A stretch of 64,000 bases of DNA from Luscinia megarhynchos (taxonomy: Eukaryota; Chordata; Aves; Passeriformes; Turdidae). Where the stretch lies: assembly GCA_034336665.1 (NCBI GenBank), contig CM067584.1, positions 2,418,001 to 2,482,000 on the forward strand. Direction: 5' to 3'. Shown piece by piece: positions 1-11,400 of this stretch (position 1 is the stretch's first letter; each line of letters opens with the position of its first letter). The notes beneath the pieces are model-generated. The model did no database searches. It saw only the letters and a list, made by a program, of their open reading frames with translations, and was not told the origin of the DNA. The translations under genes were made by a program, and so were the position numbers.

Positions 1-750
1 CCTCCCTCCCTTTCCCAGCGCCCTGGGAGATTTACAGCATTATATCCCAAATCCATCACGGGAATGGCTTCATCTTCCCTCCCCAGATGACTCCAGGCCC
101 GAGACGTGGCCGGTAATAACCTAAAAACCCATTTTTGGAGGGTTTGTGTCCAGCTGCTGCCACCTCATCCCAACATTCCCCCCTCCCTCCCGTGCCCATG
201 GATGCCTGGGCAGCCTCGCAGCGTTTCTGAGCACTCAGTTATAATTTGGTGCTGGGACCATTGGGAAATTGCCGACAATTTGGATGAAAATGGTTGGAAA
301 ATTGCAGTGTTTAGGCCCATTTTGCGGGGCTGTGTGTGCAGAAATTGCAGAGGAAACATTGGAAGAGGCCAGGCTGGAAAGAGGCACCGGAATCCTGAGG
401 GTGCTGGGATCCCCCAAAGGTGTTCTGGGTTTGTAAATAAACCTGTAAATCCAGGCGAAGAAATTGTCCCTGAGGGGAGAAGAGGACTGGGAAAAATTGG
501 GAAAAGGGGATGGGAGGGGGAGCTCTGGGAAGCTGCTTTTGATCCCACAATATTCCCAAATAAAGCTCAGCTTGGGCTGTGCCCAACACTTGGAGCTGAT
601 CCAGCATCTTTTTGGGAATAAAACATCCCAGGGGTTGTTTAGTGTTTGCTCACTGACAGTTTGTACATTTCTCCCAATAATTTATCCCAAATTTTGCCTG
701 TTGGGATTGTTGATGTGAGAAAATCTTGGGATTTTTCCCACGCATTTTTA
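1..750. other. Non-coding stretch, no gene recognised
   Basis: Unique-looking sequence with scattered T- and G-rich words. An open frame of 171 codons (106-621) and antisense frames overlap each other, and I see no domain, signal peptide or conserved motif in them. I treat them as chance frames in stop-poor GC-rich DNA. Confidence 0.5.
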
Positions 751-1042
751 ATGATTCCATGATTCCCTGAAAGGTCTTTTCCAACCCAAGCAATTCCACA
801 ATCCTATAAAACATCTTTTCCAGCCCAAATATTTCCACGATCCCATGAAACATCTTTTCCAACCCAAATATTTCCAGGATTCTGTTAAAAGACTTTTCCA
901 ACACAAACATTTCCATGATTTTATGAAAGATCTTTTATCTCAATAATTCCATGGCTCTATTAAAGGTCTTTTATTCCAACAATTCCATGGCTCTATGAAA
1001 GGTCTTTTCTGCCCCCAAACAATTCTGCAATTTTGTGACATC
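751..1042. repeat. ~38-bp minisatellite derived from CR1 3' end
   Basis: About seven to eight degenerate units spaced 36-39 bp apart, each containing a version of AAGGTCTTTTCCAACCCAA followed by AATTCCATGATTCTATG. These words match the 3' terminus of avian CR1 LINEs read in the CR1 sense direction. No upstream CR1 body is visible, so the array looks like expansion of the CR1 tail itself rather than several insertions. Units drift progressively (CATCTTTTCC, GACTTTTCC, GATCTTTTAT), which points to an old array. Confidence 0.75.
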
Positions 1043-1254
1043 AGTGCACAAAAGGGAAATCCAGATTTATCCAAAATTGCCACTCACCTCCTCTTAAATC
1101 CCACTTTTCCCCCTTTCCTCAGATCCCTCTTTCCCTGTTCCCAATCCCAGGAGTCCCATGATGTCCATGGTAGTTTTTGTTCCACCCCAAAACCTTGGCA
1201 AAGCCCCGAGAAGCAGGGCAGGAATGTGGGGAAGAGATCCAAAACCAGAGGAAT
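1043..1254. other. Non-coding spacer
   Basis: No gene or recognisable repeat seen between the CR1-tail minisatellite and the octamer/SOX-like element. Confidence 0.5.
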
Positions 1255-1365
1255 TCTCCGGAATGCGCAGCTAATTAACGAGCAGACAAACAGCAGCCAG
1301 GCTGTCATTTGCATAAATCTGCATTGTCAGCCTGGGAGGTAAACAATGGCAGCAGGAGGTGGATT
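1255..1365. promoter_or_regulatory. Candidate enhancer-like element with octamer and SOX words
   Basis: Unique sequence containing CTAATTAA (1271-1278), an ATTTGCAT octamer at 1307-1314, CATTGTC at 1322-1328 and AACAATGG at 1342-1349. The two SOX-type words are in opposite orientations beside the POU octamer. POU and SOX factors commonly co-bind such elements. The tight clustering without repeat character suggests a conserved non-coding element, but this is inference from motif wording alone. Confidence 0.3.
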
Positions 1366-1794
1366 CGCTCCTCATTCAGTTGGAATTGCAGCCTCAGAAA
1401 TCAAATTTGGATTTTTTCCCGAATTTCTCTTTCTGACCTCGAGTCCATCCACAATTGGCTGCGAGGCCTCGGCTCAAAGGAGCCTTTTCCAGCTGTGCTC
1501 CTCGCCAAGGAGCACATGGTGACTGGGAATTACCAAAATTCGGGGTTTTAAAGGGTGGTGTAAACACAGAGATTCGTTATAAACCTTAATTACAGCTAAT
1601 TTGGAATGTTGAGTGCTGCGGGTGCTGGGAGATGGAGCTGGTGATGTCCACTGGATGTTCTGAGGGTAATTAAACACTCCAGAGTTAATTAATCACTTGG
1701 ATTATGGGAATAATGGGATATTGGGAATATAATGGGAGTGATCCCAGTGGGGATGAACCAGGACCATCCTAGGGAGGGGAAATTAGAGATTTCA
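1366..1794. other. Non-coding spacer
   Basis: No gene recognised. AT-rich around 1570-1740 with several TTAATTA words. No repeat structure. Confidence 0.5.
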
Positions 1795-1925
1795 GTGCCC
1801 AGGGGTGTTTGGAATCCCCATCCCTGGAGATGTTCAAGGAATTCTTGGAGGTGGCTCTGGGCTGGGGACGAGGTGGGACTCGGTGACCTCAGAGAGCTTT
1901 TCCAACCTCAGGAATTCTTCTGGGA
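1795..1925 (+). mobile_element. CR1 LINE 3'-end fragment
   Basis: Decayed copy of the CR1 3' region in sense orientation. The recognisable run is CCATCCCTGGAGATGTTCAA, followed by a CTTGGAGGTGGCTCTGGG-like segment, GGACTCGGTGACCTCAGAG and CTTTTCCAACCTCAGGAATTC. This order is typical of the last ~130 bp of one CR1 subgroup. It is strongly 5'-truncated, as most CR1 insertions are, and carries no reverse transcriptase. Confidence 0.75.
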
Positions 1926-3199
1926 CCCCCGAGTTCTTCTGGCCCTGCAGAGGAACATCCCAGTGTGGAGCTTCCCGCGATGTCCATTTTCCACTTGTGG
2001 CCAGCAGGGTCGGCGAGAACGACGGATCAGCGCCGGCATTCCCACAAAACGTTCTACGGGATCAACTCCCGAGCCCAGGCAGGGCTGGCTCCGGGTTTGC
2101 ATTTTCAGGAGTCACAGGGGGTTGTAAATCAGCCCCAAATCCTCACGTCCGACCTCCGGCCACCCGCTGACCTTTCCCTGCTCCCAGGGAAGGTTTGGAG
2201 CGCGAAGCGGAAAATCGCTAAATCGCGAAATCGGAAGGTTTTCGCTGAATCGGAAGGAAAAGGGGCAGCAGCTCCCTGGAAGGTTTCCAGACGTGTGGAA
2301 TGCTTCACTCCCACCCTCGGGAGCACTCCTGGATCCTGGCTTGGCCTCAGCCACGGAGGAGCTTCCAGGAATGAGGAGTCAGAGGAATCAGTCGGCTCCA
2401 GACAAGCGCTCCGAGGTCTCTGCCGCGTCAGGATTTTCCAGGAGCTCTTTTCCAGCTTCATGGTCATTATTTAGATTTTCCGGTGCTGTTTTTTCTATGT
2501 TTTTGCAGACTCCAGGCTTTTTTTAACTTTTTTTTTTTTCCCCCCCAAGAACTTCACCATTACTGTGGATATTTTTCCCTTAATACTGCAAGGATTAAGC
2601 AGAAATAATTCTCCTTTTGTGCTTCCTCCCTGCCTGGACGCTGACCTGCCCAGGCTTGGTGCTGAGCTCAGCTGGCCTCAGCTTGGGCTCTTTTCTAGGC
2701 CAGGAAAAGGGAATTATTCCCACCTGGATTATTCCCTGCACCAGGAGGGAGCTGGAGGTGGGAAATCAGGAATTATTTGCCCCAGGATCCACATCCAACA
2801 TCCCCTGGCAGAGTTGGGACCTGCCTGGATGCAGGGATTCGTTCCAGTCTGGGAACCCCAGGGCTTGGCAGCGTTGCAGAGATTGAATTTCTTTGTGTTC
2901 TCAGGGATTTCGTGGCAATTCTGGGATAAATGGACCCAAACAAAGCAAAGCTGTGAGAAAGTTCTGGAAGGACCAGAGGGAATTCGCCTCTGTGGGATGA
3001 GCTGGTGGCCTCATACCCTGGGAAATCTGTTGCCATGGGAATTGAGGGAATCTCCGGTGAGTTCGCATCCCAAAGGGTTAACGAGGAGAGCGATTAGAAG
3101 CCGTGAATCACATCTTCCTCGAAATCCTTGAAGGACTTCCAAAGGGAAGGAGGGGAGCGCTGGATGGGCTCTGATCCCCCTCCTTCCCCCGGCGAGGAT
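1926..3199. other. Non-coding stretch, no gene recognised
   Basis: Includes a 188-codon open frame (2565-3131) with no recognisable domain, unusual Trp/Pro-rich composition and a competing frame on the same bases. I do not call it a gene. A T-run lies at 2521-2541. GTTGCCATGGGAAT at 3029-3042 is a weak RFX-like word. Confidence 0.5.
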
Positions 3200-3425
3200 T
3201 TGTGATGTGCGGGAGGCAGATGAGAGAATTCCTGCTCGGCAAAGAGCAGGGGCTGGAGATTAAATCAGCCGGCTCGGCCCCGCTCCCAGCGCTCCGGAGA
3301 TGCTGAAATATTTATTTAAAGGAGGAGGAGAAGGGGGGGAATGGCAAGAGGGGGATACATGGAATTAGAATGTTCATTAGCTTACAGTGCATAATTAATG
3401 GGGGCCTTGTTACAGCTGGATAAAG
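3200..3425. promoter_or_regulatory. Candidate conserved non-coding element
   Basis: Repeat-free segment with GAGATTAAATCAG, AAATATTTATTTAAAG and TTCATTAGCTTACAGTGCAT followed by AATTAATGG. It differs in texture from the GGAATTCC-rich background. The homeodomain-type words suggest regulatory DNA. No direct evidence of function. Confidence 0.25.
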
Positions 3426-4390
3426 GATTCCCTGCTTTTCCCCCTTTTCTGCCAGCTCTGGAAATGGCTGGGGAGGGCATGAAGAGCTGGGAGCCAGGAG
3501 CATCTATCCCTAAATCCATCAAATTTTGGCTTTTCCAGGATTTTTCTGGACTGTTTCACCCCATGCTGCTGGAGGAGGAATTGTTGAGCTGAGAGGTTTG
3601 AGATGTTCTGGGTTTTGTGTTTTTGGTTTTTTTTTCTGGAGCAGGGGGAATGTTGGGAGGTCACCGAGCTCTCAGCTGCCCATTGGATCCAAATTCCCAA
3701 TTTGGGAATTCCTCAGTTTGCCCTGGAATATAAAATGCTCCCTGAGCAAATCCCCATCGGTGGGGATCCATATTCCCATTTTGCCCCTCACAATTCCTCA
3801 TCTTTGCCCTGGAACAAAAGCAAATTCCCACATCCCTGGGCTCAGCTTTGGAGTTTGTCACCCCTGCAATTTTTTCCCGGAGCAACCAGGCTGGAAAAAT
3901 GTCTTACATGGAAATCTGTATGGAATGGGAGAATGGAAAACGTTGAGTGGGAGGATTCCAGGGGAAATAAAGGGGTTTATTCTCGGTGCCAGTTAATGAA
4001 ATTAGAAAAAGGAAAAAAGCTGGGCTGGTATTGTACAGGGAAAGATAAAATATGTTGGGGAAAAGAATAAAAAACAAAGCCCACAATGCTGCAGCTCCTT
4101 GGAAATGTCAAAATATTGCATTTCCCGGGATGATAAAGATGGAAGAAATAGCTGGGTTTTAGTTTCAAGTGCCACATCATCACATCATCGCTCTTCCCCT
4201 CTATAATTTTTATTAAAAAACGGGAATGTGCCAGGCAGTCGTTCGGAGCCGCTGTGGCTCTGGCAGAGGGAATGGAAGGTTCATCCTGGGAAAGGACGTG
4301 GGAGGGAAGGCTGTGAGTGCCACCCCGAGGGGACAATGCCACCGCTGCCCCCCTGACCCCAACGGGGCCTCCATGGGGTTTGGGGGGCGT
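3426..4390. other. Non-coding stretch, no gene recognised
   Basis: Overlapping open frames of 155-156 codons (3526-4070) share no recognisable protein motif. Nothing else seen before the 69-bp array. Confidence 0.5.
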
Positions 4391-4935
4391 ATCCCAGTGT
4401 ATATCCATTTTCCATGGTGTATCCAGTTTATAACCATTTTCCGTGTATATCCATTTATTTTCCCAGTGTATATCCATTTTCCAGGGTGTATCCAGTTTAT
4501 AACCATTTTCCGTGTATATCCATTTATTTTCCCAGTGTATATCCATTTTCCAGGGTGTATCCATAAGTTTTTCCAATCTATACCCATTTTCCAGTGTATA
4601 TCCATTTATTTTTCCACTGTATATCCATTTTTCTAGCATGTATCCATGGGTTTTTCCAGAGTATATCTATTTATTTTTCCACTGTATATCCGCTTTTCCA
4701 GTGTGTATCCATGGGTTTTTCCACCTTATATCCATTTATTTTTGCACTTTATATCCACATTTCGAATGTGTATAAATGGGTTTTCCCACTGAATATCCAT
4801 TTTTCAATGTGTATCCACGTATTTTTTCCAGTCTATATCCATTTTTCCAGCATTTATCCAGTGTGTTTTCCCAGTGTTTATCCACTTTTCCAGTGCATAT
4901 CCATGTGCTTTTCCACTGTATATCCATTTTTCTAC
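4391..4935. repeat. 69-bp minisatellite of GTATATCCATTT words
   Basis: Tandem array whose first part repeats a 69-bp unit almost exactly (GTGTATATCCATTTTCC, GTGTATCCAGTTTATAACC, GTGTATATCCATTTATTTTC). Downstream it degrades into 20-25-bp subunits. Because 69 is a multiple of three, the array reads as an open frame on both strands (for example 4226-4636 and 3977-4639 in reverse). Those frames are products of the repeat. Confidence 0.9.
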
Positions 4936-5729
4936 GGTGTAACAGGTGGAGAAGGGGCAGCAGGAATATCAAGTTATTATTTTGTTATTTCCTGTTTATC
5001 TCAGGAATTTTGGGATTTATTGGTTGCTAAGAGAAGAATTTTCTCTCTGTTCTCCACACACCTAAACTGAGCTTCCACCTGGGACAAACTCTGGAGTTCC
5101 TTGGACCCAGCTGACCCCAGGAACATCCTCACTCCCATCCCAAAACCCCTCGGGACGAAAGGATCCCACTGATTTCTCCAAGGGCTGATTTCCCAGGCCT
5201 TCCTAAAGCAGGAAAAGCCAAAATAAACCTCCCCCAGCTCAAAAATTCCGGAATTTTTACCCCTGCTTCCCTCTAATGATGCTCCTCTCCTGATCCCAGG
5301 GTGGTGGAGCAGCTCCAAGCCCTGGATCTTGGGAATATCAAATATTCAGGAGCAGTTAATGAGGGGAGAAGGGAAAGGAAGCCATTCCCAGCGGACTTGG
5401 ACAGAAAATAAAAATCCCAGAGGGGCTTAGGAAGGAGAGAGGCAGGGAAAAAGGAGGGAAGAGGCCTCTGGAATTCCTTCCAAGCTTTCCTGTCTCCCAG
5501 AAAATCCCAGGGAATGCTGGATGGGTTTTTGAGGGGAACTGGGGGCCCAGAGGAGACCTTTGGCTTCCCTGAGCTCTGCTCGTGATCTCTGCCTTTGGAA
5601 TAAAGGAATTATTCCAGAGGTGAGGTTAATTATCCCACAGTGCTGTTAATTTGGTGTTTGGGAAGGCAGGAAGTGGCTCCAGGGCTCTGGAATTACACGG
5701 AGCGTGGTCACTGCTCTGGTGAATAAAAA
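4936..5729. other. Non-coding stretch, no gene recognised
   Basis: No repeat array, mobile element or convincing coding sequence seen. Confidence 0.5.
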
Positions 5730-5789
5730 CCAATTAAAGTTCCTGATCCAATTAAAGTTCCTGATCCCCAATTAAAGTTCCTGATCCCA
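5730..5789. repeat. Short tandem repeat, three units of ~19-20 bp
   Basis: Three consecutive copies of CCAATTAAAGTTCCTGATC with one- to two-base differences. Confidence 0.85.
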
Positions 5790-6004
5790 CTGATCCATGC
5801 ACAGCCTCCCTGCCTCCCATATTTTTTTTTAATTCTGAGTTGTTAAAGACACTAATTCCACTCTTTTGAGGGTTGTAGAGGAGCTGAGGTGGGATGAACC
5901 CTCCCTGACCCCTTTAATACCAGCCCAGCTCAAAATTTGGGGTTTTATGAGGTTTGCCCATCTCATCCAGTGGCGGCAACAGGAGCCAGCCCTGAACAGG
6001 CCTG

Positions 6005-6101
6005 AAATTAAAAATAAACCAGCAAGAATTAAAAATAAACCACGAGGAATTAAAAATAAACCACGAGAAATTAAAAATAAACCACGAGGAATTAAAAATA
6101 C
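6005..6101. repeat. 21-bp A-rich tandem repeat
   Basis: About 4.6 copies of AATTAAAAATAAACCACGAGG. The unit is in frame, so it appears as KNKPR-type peptide repeats in the forward open frame 5866-6177, which I do not regard as a gene. Confidence 0.9.
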
Positions 6102-6680
6102 ATCTGCAGCCTGCAAAATCGACCAGGTGAGGAAGGGCAGGGCCGGGCTGGGAGAGCTCCAGGGATGCAGAGCCTGAGGAAGCACAGGGAGCTCTCCTCC
6201 TGTGAATTTTTCATCAAAGGTGGCAGAGGCGCTGTCCTGGGGTTTTATCCTTGTCTTTTATCTCTGCTGGAAGGCCTGGAGCAGGAAGGCCTGGAGCTGG
6301 AAGGATTCCTCAGCCTGGCCTGGATGATTTATACATCTGGAGAAAGGTGGGAAGAGTGGGAAGGATCCTGCTGGTTGGGAACATTCCAGATCTCATCCGT
6401 GTTCTCTGCTCCTCGTCCTCCCTCTCAGAACCATTCCCACTTTTTTCCCCTTGTTTGGAATCCCAGGCAGTGCCAGGAAATGGATGTGGGCAATCAGGGC
6501 TTCATAACCCACAAAAACATCTCCATTCTTATTCCAGGCTGGGAGCATTTTCCATTTGAGACATTCCAAAGTTTTCTGTGGAATTTTTTCCATGGGTGCT
6601 TCCTGCAAGGACCATTCCCACTTTGGAGAGAAAATCCGGGGTTACCTAAAGGAGTCCTGAGGCCCTTGGTGGCCTCCTGA
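6102..6680. other. Non-coding stretch, no gene recognised
   Basis: Contains a small duplication of GGCCTGGAGCAGGAA / GGCCTGGAGCTGGAA near 6271-6303. The 171-codon frame 6165-6680 has no recognisable domain. Confidence 0.5.
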
Positions 6681-7290
6681 GCATCCCTTGCTCAGGCCTT
6701 GGATTCCCAGTGGGAATCCTTGGAAAACACTCAGCTCCCAAACCCTCCTAAATATCCCCAACCGTTCCCATTTATTCCTCAAAAAAAAAAAGTTTTCCGC
6801 CCAAAATCCCAGCCCATAAGTATCTCTTGCTCATGCTTTGCACTCCCAATGGGAATCCTTGGAAAATGTGGGGCTGGAGAAGAGGAACACTCCACTCCCA
6901 ATCCTTCCTCGAACATCCCAACCCTTCCCATTTATTCCCCCAAAATGTCCCTTTTACCCCCAAAATCCCAAGCTCTCACCATCCCCTTCTCAGGCCTTGG
7001 ATTCCCAGTGGGAATCCTTGGAAACCCCAAGGCTGGAGCACAGAGTGATGCTCGGCTTCCAAACCCTCCTCATTATCCACAACCATTTCAATTTATTCCT
7101 AAAAAAAATATTTCCCCCCCAAAATCTCAACCCATGAGTATTTCTTGTTCATGCCTTGCATTCCCAACAGGAATCCTTGGAAATCCCAAGGTTGGAGCTC
7201 AGAGGGACACTCAACCCCCAAACCCTCCTGACTACCCCCAACCCTTCCCAATGATCCGCCAAAAACCATTTTCCCAAAAAAAATCCCATC
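6681..7290. repeat. ~155-bp tandem repeat, four units
   Basis: Four diverged units starting near 6681, 6819, 6978 and 7138. Each has a core GGATTCCCAGTGGGAATCCT, then CCAAACCCTCCT, CCCAACCCTTCCCATTTATTC, an A-run and CCCAAAATCCCA. The core is itself an inverted repeat (ATTCCCAnTGGGAAT), so each unit can form a short hairpin. A 228-codon frame over the array (6699-7385) only reflects the repetition. Confidence 0.85.
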
Positions 7291-7384
7291 CCTGGGCTGC
7301 TGGAGGCACTTTGAGCTCCCTCCTCGCTGCCCTTCCAGCCAAGTGGGACCAGGAGGAGCCTTCCCAGGTTTGTTTTCCCCTTTA

Positions 7385-7620
7385 AAAGCAGGGATGTCGC
7401 TCCCGCGGCGCGGGGAGGCAGCGGAACACAAAGGCTGTCACTCGACCGCAGCAGAATGGGGCCAGCAGCGGTGGCAGCTGAATTTCCCGAGCAACAAAGC
7501 TCCCGTTTTCATGCAAATATCCCTGAGAAATGAAATCCCGGCCAAGAGAAAGGCAGATAATGCATTACATAAGCAGAATTATCTCGGCACAGACAGATTC
7601 TTCCAAGGGTTTGGGGTTTA
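7385..7620. promoter_or_regulatory. Candidate conserved non-coding element with octamer
   Basis: CpG-containing start (GTCGCTCCCGCGGCGCGG) followed by repeat-free DNA with a perfect ATGCAAAT octamer at 7511-7518 and GATAATGCATTACATAAGC. It has the low-redundancy texture expected of regulatory DNA. No gene is visible next to it. Confidence 0.3.
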
Positions 7621-8289
7621 TCCGTGGTTTTTTTTTTCTATTCATTTTGGAGCCCTCGGCGCCTCGGTTGGGGCCGGGGAGGGGATGGCAGAGCAGGAGT
7701 TTTATCGCCCACAAAGCCCCTCTGGATTGAGCGGAGAACGCGGGTGAAAGTCGGGGGAAGATTCGGCGCCCCGATAGCGCGGCCCTGCTTCCCGCAGGAT
7801 TCCGGAGCGCCTGGCAAACATCCATTAATGAGGCCTCGCAGGAACTCCCTGCCCGGCTTTTTGGAGATGAAGGATCCAGTCCAACGGGAAGGCAAACGGG
7901 ATTGGGATGTGCCAGGACCTGAACCCAGCTCCTCTCCCATCCCTGCAGAGCCAGCCAGGAAAAGCAGGAATTTTCATGGGATGTTTTCAGGATGCTCCGA
8001 CACCGCTGGCCCTGTGGGACGATTTCCATGGAGATGGATCCATCCCAGCAGCTCCCAGCTCCTTCTCCCTCTGATGCCCATTTTCCACGAGGTTTTTATG
8101 CATTTTTGGGGAGTTCTGCAGCAAAACCAGCCCCATTTGTGGGTACCCTGAATCTGAAACTGAGCAGGATTTACCGTGGAGGGAGTGGAGAGAACGTCCG
8201 GAAAACCAGGAATGCTCGGTGGATGAAGAGGCAAATCGTGGAAAATGAGAGCGAGCACCAGCCCTGGGAGCCCTCATTTAATTAAATAA
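7621..8289. other. Non-coding stretch, no gene recognised
   Basis: Overlapping frames of 154 and 175 codons on opposite strands with no domain. Nothing else recognised. Confidence 0.5.
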
Positions 8290-8440
8290 ATTACGAAATT
8301 GTGGAATTATTTGGGTTGGAGGGACCTTAAATCCCATCCATTCCATAGGATCCCATCCATTCCACAGGATCCCATCCATTTCACCATCCCAGGTCATTCC
8401 AAGCTCCATCCAGCCCAGAATATTGGCACATCCACATCAA
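8290..8440 (-). mobile_element. CR1 3'-end fragment, with internal 18-bp repeat
   Basis: Antisense CR1 tail: GGAATTATTTGGGTTGGAGG followed by GACCTTAAATCCCATCCA. The GGATCCCATCCATTCCAC unit is then repeated about three times (8331-8390), before CCATCCCAGGTCATTCCAAGC resumes the CR1 order. The small expansion therefore arose inside the element. Confidence 0.75.
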
Positions 8441-10024
8441 TAGTTGTTTGTATATATTTATTTATATGGGCACAGAATTACAATTAATTAAGCCCTGGAT
8501 GAATCTGAGCTAACAGAATTCCCACTGCTTCCCAAATCCCTGATAATCAATCCCAAGTTTCACTCCCCTGGATGCTCCAAGGGATGCTCAGCTCCTTAAT
8601 TCCCACTCCCACAATTCCCATTCCCAGCACATCTCACAGAGCTGATTTCCCTGGCAAACCACGCTGAGTTTGACCTCCAGAATTCCCAAATTCCTCTCAA
8701 ACCAGAATTTTCAGCCCAAGTATGGCAAAAATTGTTGTTGTGGCTTTGCGGGGGCTTGGGACATTCTGGGATCACTCTTGTGCCTCTCCTGGCTCTTCCT
8801 GTGCTCGTGGAACTCATTCCCACACAGGCAGGGCTGGAATTTGCACAAATCCCACCAGATTTGGGATTTAAAGCCGATTCCTGGTGCCTGGTGACCCCAT
8901 GGATCCCTGTTCTGGGTACAACAACCCTCAGCATCCTGGGAAAACATCCCAGGAAAAGGATTCAGCCTTTTCCCCTCATTCCCACTGGGAATCACATCCA
9001 GTTGATCCCAGGGGAAGTCGCATTCCCACAGTGGGGGTGTCACCGTGCAAACCCCCAAATTTTGATTCCAAAGAAAGGCCAGCGAAAAAATCTGAAATTT
9101 CGCCGCGTTCTCGCCGCAAAGCCAGTCCGGGCTGGAAAATAGGCCAATTTCCACCTTATCTGCTGCCTCCAGCTGGGATGTGAAAAGCTCCGAGGAAAAA
9201 AAGCCCATCTCGGCTTTATCTCCTCACCGCAAAGTTTAATTATCCGCGGCTGCTCCGCCGCATTGTGGCCGTGCCCGCGTGGGGACAGCGGCGCCGACAG
9301 GGGCTGGGACAACTGCAGATGGCACCACCCAGGTGGCAATACCTGGGATTTTAGAGCTGGGATGGGTCAGGAGGGAATATTCTGCTTTTTCTCTTGCTTC
9401 TGTTTTTTTTTTATCTCTCCCGTCTGTGCTGAAGAGCCGGAATTTCTCAGCTCGCTCTCGTTCCGTGCCCACGTGCGCGGGACCTGTGTGGGATCCGTGA
9501 GGAGCCGCCGTGTCCATCAATTATTTATAGCAGGAACGGCTTCGTTTTGCTCCTCATTTATTCCCCATTAGCTCCACGGTAAATACAGGGGAAAAAAAAA
9601 AAAAGGGGATGGAGGAACCGAGGAACTCCAGGAATAAATCCGCTAAGGACGGGGCAAATGTTAGGGAATGTGGAAGGGCTGGGAGTTGCCGGGAATAAAA
9701 AGCTTTAATCTGAAGAGGGTTTAAATACTCTTCGAAATGTCAGCTCGTTAATAGCTTGTCCTGAGTCCCAGCGTGCTGGGAAATGGAAATGATGGAGACA
9801 TCCCCCTCCCATTCCCATCAGGAGCTTCCCCATTTCCATCTCCTCTCCCTGATCTCTCCGATTGCATTTAATTCATCAATTTCTGTTTGGGTGCGGGGAT
9901 CTTTTTTTTTAACTTCCTCCTCCATCTTTCCCCACTTCCTCTCATTTCCCTCTGGGATTCAGCCAGAAATTTAATTCTTGCCTTGGGAAGATGTGAGAAG
10001 CAATAGCGGCTGATGGGTTTTTAT
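8441..10024. other. Non-coding stretch with two AT-rich islets
   Basis: No gene recognised. 9140-9240 carries two TTATCT (GATA-type) words. 9515-9565 (TCAATTATTTATAGC) and 9700-9760 (TTTAAATACTC, GTTAATAGC) are repeat-free islets that may be regulatory. A-run at 9591-9604 and a T-run at 9404-9411. Confidence 0.45.
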
Positions 10025-10110
10025 TTTAACATCTCCCCCCTGCTTTGAGGACTTGTGATGTTGCATTAATGGAATATTTAATGCAAAAAGAGCAGGGGAA
10101 AGGAGAAATT
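10025..10110. promoter_or_regulatory. Candidate AT-rich regulatory islet
   Basis: Repeat-free segment with GATGTTGCATTAATGG and AATATTTAATGCAAAAAG, containing homeodomain- and POU-like words. Function is inference only. Confidence 0.2.
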
Positions 10111-10756
10111 TTGCTCATGGGTTTCCATTCCAAACCCCTCAGCCCAAAGGGCCCTTCCAGAAAAATGAGGGCAGTGCTGGAGCCTGGTAGAGCTGTTTGG
10201 ACCTCCCAAGGTGAGGAGGAAAGGGCCAGAAATTTCATTTAAAAAAGGCAAGGAAAAGCCAAGCTGGTGCCCTGGGCTAGGAGAAGGTGTTTGGATGGAT
10301 GTGACATGCTCAGGATTTATCCCACTGAGCAGGAATTTGGGATTCCCAGCCCTTGGGATCTGGCTGGGTGGGTTTACTTCCCTTTTTTTCCATGGTTTAT
10401 TTCCCTTTTTTCTATGGTTTATTTCCTTTTTTTCCCCTCTGCGGGCTGGATTTCCCTCCCTGCCTCCGAGGCGTTTCTTTGTTTGTGTTTATTTATCAAG
10501 GACACCGCAGTTTAGGGAAGGAAAAAAAAAAATAATCCAAAATCCACAGAAGTTGAAAGGCGGAGAGATCAAGATCCGTCATTTTAGGAGAAAACCAACA
10601 GTGACTGCAGCAATTCCCGGGAGGATCGGAGCTGTCACCGCTGTCACTTCCTGCTAAACAGCCCTCCAAGAGCATTTACATGGAAAACACGTTTACATGG
10701 AAAAGCCATCTCCTCTCCAAGCAGGGGAATCCTGCTGGAAAACGGAATTCCAGAAT
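10111..10756. other. Non-coding stretch, no gene recognised
   Basis: Includes three copies of TTTATTTCCCTTTTTT-like words at 10395-10435 and an A-run at 10523-10533. No gene. Confidence 0.5.
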
Positions 10757-11400
10757 GGAATGGGGCTGGGAGGGATCTTCAAAACATCTCAGCTGATCTC
10801 ACCCCCTGCCATGGGCACCTTCCACCATCCCAGGTTATCCCAAACTTGCCTGGGCACTTCCAGGGATCCAGGGGCAGCCACGGATTATTTGGGAATTCTA
10901 TCTCAGCCCCTCCCCACCGCCCCAGTCAGGAATTCCTTCCCAAAATCTCACCACAATCTCTCTTTTCCCGGTTTAAATCCATTCCCTGTGTCCCATCCCT
11001 CCATCCCTTATCCCAAATCCCTCCTTTAGCCTCGGAGGTTTCCCTGGAATTTCCCTTTTCCCACCTTTCCTTGGACACTTCCAGGGATCCAGGGGCAGCC
11101 ACAGCTCCTCTGGGACTTCCATCCCAGCCCCTCCCCATCCTCCCAGCCATGAATTCCTTCCCAAAATCCCATCCATCCCTGCCCTCTGGAAGGGGAAGCC
11201 ATTCCATGTGTCCTGTCTCTCCATCCTTTTATCCCAAATCCTCTCGAGCTCTCCTGGAGCCCCTTTCAGACTCTGCAAGGGGCTCTGAGCTCTCCCTGGA
11301 TCCTTCTCTTCTCCAGGTGAACATTCCCAGCTTTCCCAGCTCCAGAGCAGAGATGCTCCATCTCTCTGATCCCTCCATCCAACATCTCCACCTTGGGATC
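10757..11400 (-). mobile_element. CR1 LINE fragment with internal ~220-bp duplication
   Basis: Antisense CR1. From the left: GGAATGGGGCTGGGAGGGATC (3' tail region), CACTTCCAGGGATCCAGGGG, CCTCCCCACC, GGAATTCCTTCCCAAAATC, CCATTCCCTGTGTCC and so on. The block starting at the CACTTCCAGGGATCC word occurs at ~10852 and again at ~11072, giving a 220-bp tandem duplication. The second copy continues further into the body (CTCTCCTGGAGCCCC, CTTCTCTTCTCCAGGTGAAC, AGCTTTCCCAGC). No intact reverse transcriptase frame; a short truncated copy. Confidence 0.85.

Noticed and set aside
2565..3131. 188-codon frame outside obvious repeats
   Set aside because: No domain, no codon periodicity I can defend, overlapping frames on both strands, and no splice or promoter context. 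Could be revisited with transcript data.
9318..9345. CTCF-like motif around CCACCCAGGTGGCA
   Set aside because: The register of the core does not fit the CTCF consensus when aligned base by base.
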